From: Glycomyces arizonensis DSM 44726
Lineage (GTDB): Bacteria > Actinomycetota > Actinomycetes > Mycobacteriales > Micromonosporaceae
Direction: 5' to 3'
Assembly: GCF_000482705.1 (NCBI RefSeq)
Contig: NZ_KI519474.1
Span: 124,001-188,000 of the forward strand
Length of the DNA: 64,000 nucleotides
The notes beneath the pieces were generated by a model. That model searched no databases. It was not told the origin of the DNA and saw only the letters and a program-made list of their open reading frames with translations. Each line of letters begins with the position of its first letter. Position 1 is the stretch's first letter. This document shows positions 1-6,599 of the stretch, piece by piece. The position numbers and the translations under genes are program-made.

Positions 1-197
1 ACCTGTTCGATGAGGTCGCGAACGATTCCGAGCTGTCGAAGATCGAAGCAGTGAACGCGGTCGGTAGGGAGCTGGTGAAGAAGTTCCCCGGTCGCTGGGA
101 GGGCAAGGACCCCGCCAAGGCCGCGAAGCAGGCATTCACCCGAGCGAAGAACCTGGTTGGCGGCGAGTACACGGGTGGGCGCTGGACGGCGCCGTGA
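1..197 (+). CDS. C-terminal end of an unidentified element protein (partial)
   Basis: An open frame enters from the left edge and stops at TGA 195-197, giving about 64 residues beginning LFDEVANDSELSK and ending GRWTAP. The segment is charged and helical, with no motif that I recognise. It is probably the end of a replication or structural gene of the integrated element whose right part fills this window, but this is only inferred from position. A hairpin with a T-run follows 14 bases after the stop, as expected for the last gene of a transcript. Confidence 0.5.
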   Translation, partial: LFDEVANDSELSKIEAVNAVGRELVKKFPGRWEGKDPAKAAKQAFTRAKNLVGGEYTGGRWTAP

Positions 198-211
198 CAA
201 GTAGACAGAAC

Positions 212-248
212 ACACCCGCTCGGGGCACACGTTCCGGGCGGGTGTTTC
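212..248 (+). terminator. terminator-like hairpin after the partial first gene
   Basis: Inverted arms ACACCCGC (212-219) and GCGGGTGT (238-245) are followed by TT. The hairpin sits directly downstream of the stop at 197 and probably ends that transcript. Confidence 0.5.
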
Positions 249-254
249 CCCAGC

Positions 255-424
255 TTGGAACAGGTGGAACAACGGAACCCCCCCCTTATATTCATCCCCC
301 CCTGTTCCAATCTCCGGCCTTTCTGAGGCCGGAGAATATGCAGCCCCTCAAGGGCTGCCATGATATGAATATGGGCCGCCTGAAGCGGCCCCATGACAGA
401 GCCAGCCGCTTCGCGGCGGCTGGC
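255..424. other. tandem array of five stem-loops in non-coding DNA
   Basis: Five consecutive inverted repeats occupy almost all of this stretch: 255-264/301-310 (10 bp, enclosing a C-rich 36-nt loop), 312-334, 340-358, 371-394 and 401-424. Each of the last four has a 7-10 bp stem and a short loop, and they are separated by 5-12 bases. A nominal frame (194-433) crosses the region but its residues are dictated by the hairpins, so I do not call it a gene. The array may be a structured RNA, an mRNA stabiliser or a replication/packaging signal of the element. Confidence 0.6.
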
Positions 425-457
425 AATGAATAATATATATTAGATTAATAGGAAATA

Positions 458-492
458 GGGTCGGCCCTCCCAAGGGGTCGGCCCTCTTTTTG
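458..492 (+). terminator. terminator-like hairpin with T-run
   Basis: GGCC...GGCC arms with an inner CCC/GGG stem, interrupted by two mismatches, are followed by CTCTTTTTG near 484-491. It closes the hairpin array on the plus strand. Confidence 0.55.
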
Positions 493-508
493 CTTCTTGA
501 ATATGAGA

Positions 509-734
509 GGCCGCTTCCGTTATCACTCTCGCGGCCGACAATGAATGACAGAGGTGGAACGCCCCGAAGGGGCTGGAAGCGATGGAATGAACTTGGATAT
601 TCAAAAGCTCGTTGGCGCTCCGCAGCGCCGCCGAGCGTAGATTAGTTGTTAACTTTTCATCCTTCGTTCATCTTCCGATGTCTTCGCATCTCCAGATTCT
701 CTCTGTCGGCCGCCGGATCGTGAGGCGGCCTTTA
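509..734. other. further stem-loops in gene-free DNA
   Basis: There is no credible gene between 434 and 749. The stretch carries more inverted repeats: GGCCGC 509-514 with GCGGCC 531-536, GCCCC/GGGGC 561-573, a nested stem at 607-636, and GGCCGCC 708-714 with GGCGGCC 724-730 followed by TTTAT. The last one lies just beyond the stop of the minus-strand GntR gene and could terminate transcription from the left. Confidence 0.45.
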
Positions 735-749
735 TAGGGGTAGGAGCAG

Positions 750-977
750 CTACGGCGCGCGGAACACGCCACGCTGCGGAAGTACCAAGATCAGTCCTTC
801 GGCCTCCAGCTCTGCCAACGCCTTCCGCGTGGTCACGCGCGACACGCCGATGTCCTCGGCGAGCTGCCGTTCGCTCGGCATCTCGGCACCGGGCGCCCAC
901 TCGTCCGCCTGGACGCGTGCGCGGATGAGCGCTGCCGCCTGGAGGTAGAGCGGCGTAGCCGAGTAGCGATCGATCAT
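750..977 (-). CDS. GntR-family winged-helix mini-regulator (DNA-binding domain only)
   Basis: The 75-residue protein is essentially one GntR winged helix-turn-helix: a YLQAAALIRARV helix, the PSERQLAEDIGVSR recognition region (about 34-47), and a basic wing ending QRGVFRAP. There is no ligand-binding domain, whereas full GntR/HutC members have about 240 residues. Such short GntR repressors are common on actinobacterial mobile elements, where they silence transfer or excision genes. It is divergent from two tiny ORFs, and the 88-bp gap between them holds two copies of a CTGGTCTAGCTGG motif that are its probable operators. The ATG at 977 gives the complete domain. Confidence 0.85.
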   Translation of the reverse strand: MIDRYSATPLYLQAAALIRARVQADEWAPGAEMPSERQLAEDIGVSRVTTRKALAELEAEGLILVLPQRGVFRAP

Positions 978-1001
978 GCCGCCGAGCGTAGGCGGCTCTG
1001 A

Positions 1002-1053
1002 ACTGGTCTAGCTGGTTTCGGTTCTATGTCTTGTCCTACTGGTCTAGCTGGTC
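1002..1053. promoter_or_regulatory. two direct-repeat operator candidates for the GntR regulator
   Basis: ACTGGTCTAGCTGGT occurs at 1002-1016 and again at 1038-1052, exactly 36 bp apart, between the divergent GntR gene and the small ORFs. GGTCTA-type half-sites are typical of GntR operators. A related copy, CTGGACTAGCT, lies at 1772-1782. Binding by the regulator at 750-977 is inferred. Confidence 0.6.
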
Positions 1054-1065
1054 TACCCTGTGGTG

Positions 1066-1206
1066 ATGACCACCAAGGCCAAGAAGCGTGCCGTACCGGC
1101 ACCGCGTAGCCAGCACCTTCCACGCAGGGGAAACCCGCAAGTGTGCGAGCTGTGCGGCTCGCTATGGCCTTGCAAGGACGCACGGATCGTCTGGTGTGAG
1201 GGGTAG
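1066..1206 (+). CDS. small basic protein with Cys pairs (46 aa)
   Basis: ATG at 1066 opens a 46-codon frame to TAG at 1204-1206. The N-terminus is basic (MTTKAKKRAVPAPR) and the C-terminus contains CELC, then single cysteines in LWPCKD and VWCEG, which resembles a very small zinc-binding fold. It lies downstream of the operator repeats and two bases upstream of the next small frame, so the two probably form one transcript controlled by the GntR repressor. The function is unknown; comparable tiny Cys-rich proteins are common on actinobacterial mobile elements. Confidence 0.5.
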   Translation: MTTKAKKRAVPAPRSQHLPRRGNPQVCELCGSLWPCKDARIVWCEG

Positions 1207-1208
1207 CT

Positions 1209-1403
1209 GTGACGCTGTATCGCCGTACGTCGGCTGAGGATGCGCTCAGGGCGCTAGAGGTGCACACCAAGGACAAGGACGGGTACTGCCGCTGTTGTCG
1301 CCGCGGAGGTGTGCTCGCCAGCTTCACGACGTGCGAGCCGTACCGCTGGGCTCTCCGTGTTCTGAGGAATGAATTAGCCTCAGAAGCGCCTGAGCGCTTC
1401 TAG
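1209..1403 (+). CDS. small Cys-containing protein (64 aa)
   Basis: A GTG start at 1209, two bases after the previous stop and preceded by GAGGGG, opens 64 codons. The protein has a central GYCRCCRRGG cluster and a later Cys (FTTCEPY), suggesting metal binding, and is otherwise helical. No family is recognised. The tight spacing implies co-translation with the 46-residue protein. A terminator hairpin starts seven bases after the stop, which supports this being the end of a real short operon. Confidence 0.5.
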   Translation: MTLYRRTSAEDALRALEVHTKDKDGYCRCCRRGGVLASFTTCEPYRWALRVLRNELASEAPERF

Positions 1404-1409
1404 TCTGCC

Positions 1410-1442
1410 AAGCCCTTGTCTGGATGCCTTCAAGGGCTTTTC
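1410..1442 (+). terminator. rho-independent terminator of the two-gene small operon
   Basis: AAGCCCTT (1410-1417) pairs with AAGGGCTT (1432-1439) and is followed by TTCGTGT. It sits just after the stop at 1403. Confidence 0.65.
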
Positions 1443-2114
1443 GTGTCTCTACGGCCCGTACAGCGGGCCGGATGATGTTCTCTGTGTTCATCGTTCGGCC
1501 GTCTGCCGTCTGCTTGGGAGCACTTCGAGGTTCCCTCGAAGTGCCTACGTCCTGACGAAGTGGCTTAGGTACACCTTACTTACCGCACTCTCCAGAATGG
1601 AAGAGAGCGGTTACCAGTCTGGAATAGACAGTGCTTCAAAAGCCTCAAATACCCTAGTTTTATAACGCTCAGACACTCAATATGATAACAGCATGGTAAC
1701 AATACCCACTGTTTCATGATTTTAGTGACGCACGCCACTCTCTATTCCACTACAGACATTCGTGGTCTGAGCTGGACTAGCTCATTTTGAACGTTCAATT
1801 TACAACTTTGCCGTGTCTAGATTTACTGGTCACGGCTATTGCTGTCTGTCCACAAGTTTTTATCCCGAACTAACTAATGAAGGGGTATTTAACCGGGAGA
1901 ACTTCTCGGGAACTTCTTTCGTCGGTGGAGTCTGGCTTCATCCGACGCGCTTTGGGCGGCGGTCCGAGGCAAGTTGTATTACAAGATAACAGCGCCTTCA
2001 CGGCGCAACATACAGATACACAAATTCCCGCAGCGTAGCCGCTGCGGTAGGCGCGTATGCGCTTTTTATTTACCCGGCTAGAAAGTGCTATTACCCAGAT
2101 ATGGAGGTTTAACA
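1443..2114. other. AT-rich gene-free control region of the element
   Basis: No credible gene is present. The region from about 1560 to 1860 is markedly AT-rich for this chromosome. It contains a perfect 10-bp hairpin at 1520-1544, a palindrome GAGCTGGACTAGCTC at 1769-1783 that resembles the GntR operators, a perfect 8-bp hairpin at 2028-2047, and a short GCGC stem with a T-run at 2051-2067. It probably carries the promoter for the rightward gene run starting at 2115, and could also hold a replication origin. Confidence 0.45.
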
Positions 2115-2381
2115 ATGGTCACTCTGTCAATCCCGGATGTCTCCGACGACATCGAAAACACTCAGAAGTCAATCAAGTTTTACCGTGAGAGGCGCGGGTG
2201 GTCCCGCGCTGAGCTTGGGAGCCGTGTAGGCGTTACTGCTGTCATGATTTCGAAACTTGAAACCGGCGGCTCCCACGGTTCCGTTGCGCTGCTGTATCGC
2301 ATATCTAAAGTTCTTGGCATGGGTGTTGACGCGCTTATGCGCGGCATCCCCGAAGAGGACACCCCTTGGGTTTTGATGTGA
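2115..2381 (+). CDS. XRE-family helix-turn-helix regulator
   Basis: The 88-residue protein consists of one HTH_3 domain: IKFYRERRGWSRAELGSRVG, then VTAVMISKLETGG and a third helix through ALLYRISKVLGM. The ATG at 2115 is chosen over an upstream in-frame start at 2085 because GGAGG at 2103-2107 is at ideal spacing. It heads a rightward cluster of small genes and its stop overlaps the next start. In temperate elements such proteins control the lysogenic or induced state; here it may act on the AT-rich region upstream or together with the GntR-like protein. No cleavage or ligand domain is present. Confidence 0.85.
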   Translation: MVTLSIPDVSDDIENTQKSIKFYRERRGWSRAELGSRVGVTAVMISKLETGGSHGSVALLYRISKVLGMGVDALMRGIPEEDTPWVLM

Positions 2382-2563
2382 CAGCCACGCTCAATCTCAA
2401 CGCTTACGGTGCTAGCGAGCTGCTAGCCGAATTGCAGGCTCACCGAGACCACCTACACGAGGCCGCGCAAGTCGTCACGACTGATTCAGCTAAAGAACTG
2501 GAGAGCCGACAGGCTTTCTTGGAAAAGATAATCGCCGAGATCACTCGGCAGACAAGGAAATAA
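2378..2563 (+). CDS. small helical protein of unknown function (61 aa)
   Basis: GTG at 2378 overlaps the stop of the XRE gene (GTGA), implying translational coupling; an alternative TTG start at 2366 would add four residues. The sequence is helical with many Ala, Glu and Gln (ASELLAELQAHRDHLHEAAQ) and ends in a basic tail, so a coiled-coil or antiparallel hairpin is likely. I do not recognise a family. Its position directly behind the regulator suggests an accessory early protein. Confidence 0.55.
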   Translation: MTATLNLNAYGASELLAELQAHRDHLHEAAQVVTTDSAKELESRQAFLEKIIAEITRQTRK

Positions 2564-2568
2564 AACAC

Positions 2569-3372
2569 ATGGTTATGACTGCGCATTTCAACGTCCCCGA
2601 AGCTGTTCGGCTCGGAGCCAAGCTCCCTAAGGCTGTACTGGAAGCTTACGAGGCGTTTACTGAGGCTCAGGCGTACACGACTGAGCCCGACCTACCTGCG
2701 ATTAGTCTCGACAGCTCGGACGCTGAGATCCTGGCTTATATCGCCGCCGACAAGCGGCTAGCCATGTGGGAACGCGTCGGCCAAAAGAAGGACAAGGCGG
2801 TCAAGGCCAAGGCCGGCGCGGCTCTCACCAAGGCCATTAACGATCACTACCAAGACTGTATCGACGCGCTGTGCGGCGCGGCAAACAAGATGATTAAGGC
2901 CAAAAATTTCGATCCATCGGCTATCGCAGACTTCGATCAGGTCTGCGCGATGCTCGACAGTATGGTTAGCAACATCGTGATGGAACTCAAAATCCCGCTT
3001 ACGAGGATGCCCGTCATTACGTATGACCCGTATAAGGATGTTGCCCGCGTTGTTGACGGCGGACTGCGGCAGCTGTTCCCGATTGACATCCTCCGTGAGC
3101 CGTCGTTCTGGTTTGTAGGTGACAGCCCTTCTGAGAAGCTTCTCAAAGGCAATCGACCCGACTACATCCACTGCGTGGCTATGAAAGCTGAAATCCAGCT
3201 CCCCAACGTCGCTGAGCATGTCAAGGAATTCGCCTTTAATACGGTCAAGGCGGCTCACGCCGAGATTGACCGGTTCTCCGATATCTCAGACGGAGGAAAA
3301 GGCATCCTCGACGCTATCGATTGGCAGATGGAAAGGGGATACGCCTCTTGGGCAGACGGGCGAATCGTGTAA
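2569..3372 (+). CDS. hypothetical element protein (267 aa)
   Basis: A 267-residue soluble protein follows the previous stop after five bases. The N-terminal half is helical, with a Lys/Ala-rich stretch (KKDKAVKAKAGAALTKAIND) around residues 72-93. The C-terminal half contains a mixed region with LFPIDILREPSFWFVGDS near residue 165. No catalytic motif, signal peptide or membrane segment is seen. It is the largest gene of the early cluster; a role in replication or host takeover is possible but not shown. Codon use is less GC-biased than in the chromosome to the right. Confidence 0.7.
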   Translation: MVMTAHFNVPEAVRLGAKLPKAVLEAYEAFTEAQAYTTEPDLPAISLDSSDAEILAYIAADKRLAMWERVGQKKDKAVKAKAGAALTKAINDHYQDCIDALCGAANKMIKAKNFDPSAIADFDQVCAMLDSMVSNIVMELKIPLTRMPVITYDPYKDVARVVDGGLRQLFPIDILREPSFWFVGDSPSEKLLKGNRPDYIHCVAMKAEIQLPNVAEHVKEFAFNTVKAAHAEIDRFSDISDGGKGILDAIDWQMERGYASWADGRIV

Positions 3373-3623
3373 TGGACGACGATTTTTACGACGTACAGCA
3401 GACCAGCCGACCGATTAATTACATGGAGAAGGTAGAAGGTGTTCGAGTGAGTGGACCGAATAATATCGAGCTCGACGACGACGGCGACGAGCTCGTGAAG
3501 CGTTGGAACGCGCAGGCGGCGGAGATCAGAGCCGAGCGGGAGGAACACGAGCGCCAGCGTCGAGCGAAGCTCGACGCGATGGACCCCGCCGAACTCGCCG
3601 ATAAGCTGAGGCGAGGCTTTTAA
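3372..3623 (+). CDS. small acidic, coiled-coil-prone protein (83 aa)
   Basis: ATG at 3372 overlaps the preceding TAA (TAATG), so it is translationally coupled to the 267-residue gene. The N-terminus is acidic (MDDDFYD), followed by an acidic LDDDGDELVKRW segment and a long charged helix rich in Arg and Glu (EIRAEREEHERQRRAKLDAM). An internal ATG at 3423 is possible. No family is recognised; the layout resembles small scaffold-like or regulatory phage proteins. Confidence 0.6.
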   Translation: MDDDFYDVQQTSRPINYMEKVEGVRVSGPNNIELDDDGDELVKRWNAQAAEIRAEREEHERQRRAKLDAMDPAELADKLRRGF

Positions 3624-3628
3624 CCGGT

Positions 3629-3901
3629 ATGGCACTCAGATATGACAAGCCTGGGATGGTTGTCTACCTTCGAAGCGAGCTCGGCGTGATCGAAACCGCG
3701 ATCATAGAGAAGGTGAAGCTCCCCGCCCGGTCGGGCGGAACCGCTTATGTTCGCCTGCTCGGCGTTGACGGACTACACGATAAGCAGGATGTCCACCCGA
3801 CTTGGCACGCCGCGAACAACGCAACCCCTGAGTCCAGATTCAACCACCACCCGGTTATCCGACGCTGCGATGCTCGGTTTGTCGGTGATTGGAACCGTTA
3901 A
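3629..3901 (+). CDS. hypothetical small beta-rich protein (90 aa)
   Basis: This 90-residue frame starts five bases after the previous stop. The first 50 residues look like a small beta-barrel: MVVYLRSELGVIETAIIEKV and TAYVRLLGVDGL, similar in character to SH3-like folds, followed by a His/Trp-bearing tail. No enzyme motif is present. The next 54 bases contain a strong hairpin before the following gene. Confidence 0.6.
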   Translation: MALRYDKPGMVVYLRSELGVIETAIIEKVKLPARSGGTAYVRLLGVDGLHDKQDVHPTWHAANNATPESRFNHHPVIRRCDARFVGDWNR

Positions 3902-3911
3902 ACGACTTGTA

Positions 3912-3936
3912 GGCAGGGGCGTCACTCGCCCCTGCC
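3912..3936 (+). terminator. strong intergenic hairpin
   Basis: A perfect 10-bp stem (GGCAGGGGCG / CGCCCCTGCC, loop TCACT) is followed by GTTTGT, between the genes ending at 3901 and starting at 3956. It may be a partial terminator or an mRNA-stability element; the ribosome-binding site of the next gene follows immediately. Confidence 0.5.
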
Positions 3937-3955
3937 GTTTGTAGGAGAACCAAGT

Positions 3956-4390
3956 ATGACTGTAGATTCCGACCCATATTACAAGGTGGAACACACTATT
4001 TACTGCAAGACGCCTAACGGCGTCGCCGAATTGACACGGCCTATCCAATATTGGCACTTCAAAGCTACAGGCGTCGACCTGGTGATGAAGACCCGTGGCT
4101 ACCATGCGTTCGTGAGGCGTGCGACTTCCGCGCACGCCACTATCGAGGACAGGGCCACCCTGATCAAGCTTAGGACGGCTATCAAGCATCCCCACTATGA
4201 AACCGCCGAATATCCGGGTGTGCTGATACCGGCCGGGTGCCTAGGTAGCACGTGGGACTGTGCGATGTATGACCGGCGTGTATTCAATGGTGGGGAAGAC
4301 TGGGAAACCATCGAGCGCGCAGACGCGCTCCATACGGACGACATTGCATTCCACGCTCATAACCCGCAAGGGATTGCGAACGAATTATGA
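3956..4390 (+). CDS. hypothetical element protein (144 aa)
   Basis: A 144-residue frame is preceded by a good GTAGGAG ribosome-binding site. It contains aromatic and basic segments (RPIQYWHFKATGVDLVMKTR) and a Cys-containing centre (PAGCLGSTWDCAMYDRR). There is no signal peptide or transmembrane segment. I do not recognise a family. It is the last convincing gene before a 160-bp gap, so it probably ends the early transcript, possibly with a tiny frame behind it. Confidence 0.65.
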   Translation: MTVDSDPYYKVEHTIYCKTPNGVAELTRPIQYWHFKATGVDLVMKTRGYHAFVRRATSAHATIEDRATLIKLRTAIKHPHYETAEYPGVLIPAGCLGSTWDCAMYDRRVFNGGEDWETIERADALHTDDIAFHAHNPQGIANEL

Positions 4391-4493
4391 GCAAAAGAAA
4401 GACTTTTATCGTAAGTTCAATTCGTCTCAGAACAAACTCAAGAATGATCTTATAGTCCTTCGTGATTCTGTCGAGAAAAAGAATAAGAAATAG
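4374..4493 (+). CDS. possible 39-aa lysine-rich ORF
   Basis: A TTG at 4374 opens a short frame overlapping the end of the previous gene; it has the sequence YEQKKDFYRKFNSS and a KKNKK end. A competing 22-codon frame from ATG 4387 also exists. Basic, helical content and coupling make it possible, but length and start are weak evidence. Confidence 0.25.
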   Translation: MRTNYEQKKDFYRKFNSSQNKLKNDLIVLRDSVEKKNKK

Positions 4494-4498
4494 TAGTT

Positions 4499-4530
4499 CG
4501 CGAGCGAGGTTGACTTGCTCGCGTTCTCTT
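4499..4530 (+). terminator. terminator after the early gene cluster
   Basis: CGCGAGC (4499-4505) pairs with GCTCGCG (4517-4523), followed by TTCTCTTAT, a few bases after the stop at 4493. The remaining gap to 4655 contains a GC-rich inverted run and an A/T-rich leader, a plausible promoter for the packaging/tail genes. Confidence 0.55.
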
Positions 4531-4655
4531 ATGTCTGTTTTGGGTAGGGGAGGGACCCCCCAGGGGGTATCCAGGAGACGCGCCGGGCGCATTGCAGCTG
4601 CCAGCGGATGAGTTTGAACCAGGGAAAAAAATTAGTTAAAAGTTAGGACTAGACC

Positions 4656-5054
4656 ATGATTATGCCTATGAAGTCCCAGCGTAGACAGGCATACCGCCCG
4701 CCGAAGGCGGCGGAAGTAGAGATTACGCCTACCGGCGCCAAGCCACCCGATCCCGATCCGGAGTGGCGCCAAGAGGTGTTGGACTATTGGAACGCTTATA
4801 CGCGGTCCGCTGCCGCGCCTGCGTTCACTGACGCCGAATGGGCGGAAGTGTTCATGAGGTTTATCGGCCTGGACAAGATTCTCAAGGCTTCGAAGTTCTC
4901 CGCTAATGGTTGGCGGGAAACACTCGACGGTATCGCGGGAGTCGAAAAAGCCGTGATCGCCCGGCATAAAGCCGGTTACACGGGCAAGGTGAACGAGCAT
5001 GCCGAGCCGGAACGGCTCTCTATGGACGAATGGCGGGCATATCTTGAGGGATAA
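4656..5054 (+). CDS. phage terminase small subunit-like protein
   Basis: The 132-residue protein resembles small actinophage terminase subunits: a basic N-terminus (KSQRRQAYRPP), a Pro-rich linker, then the pattern PEWRQEVLDYWNAYTRS followed by FTDAEWAEVFMRFIGLDKIL (about 80-100). Small terminases of this kind carry W(W/N)AW..S....T..DW, recognise pac/cos sites and recruit the large subunit. No large terminase, portal or capsid gene follows. In phage satellites a stand-alone small terminase redirects helper-phage packaging, which fits this context (inference). The start could also be one of the downstream ATGs at 4662 or 4668. Confidence 0.6.
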   Translation: MIMPMKSQRRQAYRPPKAAEVEITPTGAKPPDPDPEWRQEVLDYWNAYTRSAAAPAFTDAEWAEVFMRFIGLDKILKASKFSANGWRETLDGIAGVEKAVIARHKAGYTGKVNEHAEPERLSMDEWRAYLEG

Positions 5055-5256
5055 AATCGGCAATCCAATTCCGAAGGAAACAGCTAAATTCCTGCTGGAT
5101 TGCAATGTCAACCCATCGGATGTTGAAGACATTGAACAGCTCGACGCTACGATCGTTATCTGTCAGTGGGCCGCGGACGATGACCCGCGTTGGACACTAC
5201 AAGAATTGGTCTACGCCGAAGTTTACGGCGATTCTACATTTCAGAATAAGGAATAA
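5044..5256 (+). CDS. hypothetical small acidic protein (70 aa)
   Basis: The frame overlaps the end of the terminase-like gene; the TTG at 5044 (giving MRDKIGNPIPKE) is the most sensible start because upstream residues merely shadow that gene. The protein is acidic, with NPSDVEDIEQLDATIVICQW and WTLQELVYAEVYGD. In position and size it resembles small head-tail or tail-assembly accessory proteins, but I cannot assign it to a family. A four-base gap separates it from the tail-like gene. Confidence 0.5.
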   Translation: MRDKIGNPIPKETAKFLLDCNVNPSDVEDIEQLDATIVICQWAADDDPRWTLQELVYAEVYGDSTFQNKE

Positions 5257-5260
5257 TTAA

Positions 5261-6082
5261 ATGCCTAGAAATTCAGTTATGCACCGCGGTGATCTCGTCT
5301 ATCGTATCGAGCAGCTGGAAAGACTGCTTATCGACCGCACTAGCGGTCGAAGCCTTGAGAACTCGTCTATTGGTGCGGGTGGTCTCGATATTCTCGATGA
5401 AGGCAACATTAACATCGAGGGTGGAGACCTTAATCTTAATAAGGGTGGCTCACTCACCATTAACGGCGGCGAACTGCGATCGGTATCGCCGAATGGCGAA
5501 ACCATCTTCTACACTGGCCCGCGTGATATCGGTGATGATTCGTATCGAATCTGGGAGCTCGGATATGATAACGGCGTCCGTGCTGTTTCCACGGCGGGGA
5601 CATTCGGCAGCGAGACAATTCGAATCCAGGATTATAACGGGAATGTCGTGTTCTCGACTGCCAGCGCGGCAGGCGGGATTGAGAACGTCGGCTTGGCAAA
5701 GCCACATATCCCTCTAGTTTTCTACCCTACTTTCGAAGCCGAGAACGGCGGCTCTGGGCCTGGTTCGTGCTTCCCCACGACAACTAATTCAGCGTTCACG
5801 CCTTTGCTTACTTGTACGGCGACTATCTGGGCCGGTCGTATCAGGATTAGCGTGCATACCGGCACGGCGGGTGGCGGGAATTGTGAGTGGCGCCTGCTCG
5901 TCGACGGCTCGCCTGCGACCGACACGATCAGCGGCACGGGCACGGAGTTCCTCGACGTACCCGGTTGGGGCAATGACATCCGGCCGGGTTTCTCGGTTGA
6001 CCTTGTCGTCGAAGCTCGTTGCGCCGATGGCGCCGAGCGGGCGTATTGCAACATCGATCACGCATGGGCCTTCTCTGGGTAA
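5261..6082 (+). CDS. phage minor tail / receptor-binding-like protein
   Basis: The 273-residue protein has the architecture of actinophage minor tail proteins: a short N-terminal coiled coil (DLVYRIEQLERLL), a SLENSSIGAGGLDI motif near residue 32, then repeated beta strands with Gly and Asn (GNINIEGGDLNLNKGGSLTI), consistent with a triple-stranded beta-helix. The C-terminal 130 residues look like a compact beta-sandwich with several Cys. It would sit on the tail tip and contact the host surface. It is the only structural-looking protein seen, so it may be cargo swapped onto a helper virion or a prophage relic. A perfect terminator follows at 6148. Confidence 0.65.
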   Translation: MPRNSVMHRGDLVYRIEQLERLLIDRTSGRSLENSSIGAGGLDILDEGNINIEGGDLNLNKGGSLTINGGELRSVSPNGETIFYTGPRDIGDDSYRIWELGYDNGVRAVSTAGTFGSETIRIQDYNGNVVFSTASAAGGIENVGLAKPHIPLVFYPTFEAENGGSGPGSCFPTTTNSAFTPLLTCTATIWAGRIRISVHTGTAGGGNCEWRLLVDGSPATDTISGTGTEFLDVPGWGNDIRPGFSVDLVVEARCADGAERAYCNIDHAWAFSG

Positions 6083-6147
6083 GGGTCTGGCCCTGCGAGG
6101 CCGTTAGAGGCCAAATCAAAGGGTTTTAGCTGGTCAGAGACAAGGAA

Positions 6148-6177
6148 GAACCCCCGTGGCAGCGACCACGGGGGTTC
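6148..6177 (+). terminator. strong terminator-like hairpin after the tail gene
   Basis: A perfect 12-bp stem, GAACCCCCGTGG (6148-6159) with CCACGGGGGTTC (6166-6177), has a 6-nt loop. It is followed by a second inverted repeat TATCATTC/GAATGATA at 6181-6210. Confidence 0.6.
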
Positions 6178-6210
6178 GGGTATCATTCCGAATGCTACGA
6201 CAGAATGATA

Positions 6211-6568
6211 GGTGCCAGACTACCACCAAACGTCTGGAGAACCGCCGGAGCCCTAGGCGGGATAGAAGTAGGGGACCGGGTTAACGGCCCGTGTATCGCC
6301 CGTCAAAGGGGCTTCTCTCGTAATGGACGCATGAGGTCATGTCACGTGTTCCGCACGCCGTGAGGCTTGCGGGTCCAAGGAAGGCCCAACGTGATACGCG
6401 CGCAGAGCGCTAGCGACCGGACAGCGCCCTACACAGCTTCACCCGCTACGGGTGACCGTAGGTGCCGGAGCCTAGAACCTCATGCACACAGCCGCCCTTG
6501 CAGCGCCTTAACCAGTCTGCCTAGTGTGTGCGACCAACCGACCGACGCGACAGCGACGGATAGTCACA
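6211..6568. other. gene-free stretch between tail gene and integrase
   Basis: About 360 bases have no supported gene. The frame 6367-6576 is Ser/Thr/Arg-rich with no ribosome-binding site and looks random. Small hairpins occur, for example TCACCCG/CGGGTGA near 6438-6454. I see no tRNA or known RNA motif. It may be a decayed gene or an untranslated RNA. Confidence 0.35.
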
Positions 6569-6599
6569 CCGCCTAGCCCTGAACCACCAGGCTAGGCGG
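6569..6599. terminator. hairpin overlapping the integrase stop codon
   Basis: CCGCCTAGCC (6569-6578) pairs perfectly with GGCTAGGCGG (6590-6599). The 3' arm includes the stop codon of the minus-strand integrase. It can end convergent transcription from both sides. Confidence 0.55.

Noticed and set aside
194-433. 79-codon frame across the hairpin array
   Set aside because: Its residues follow the inverted repeats, it lacks a ribosome-binding site and has no family resemblance.
1870-2115. 81-codon minus-strand frame in the control region
   Set aside because: Cys/Arg-rich random composition and antisense to the promoter of the XRE gene.
6367-6576. 69-codon frame between tail gene and integrase
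   Set aside because: Ser/Thr/Arg-rich with no ribosome-binding site or recognisable pattern.
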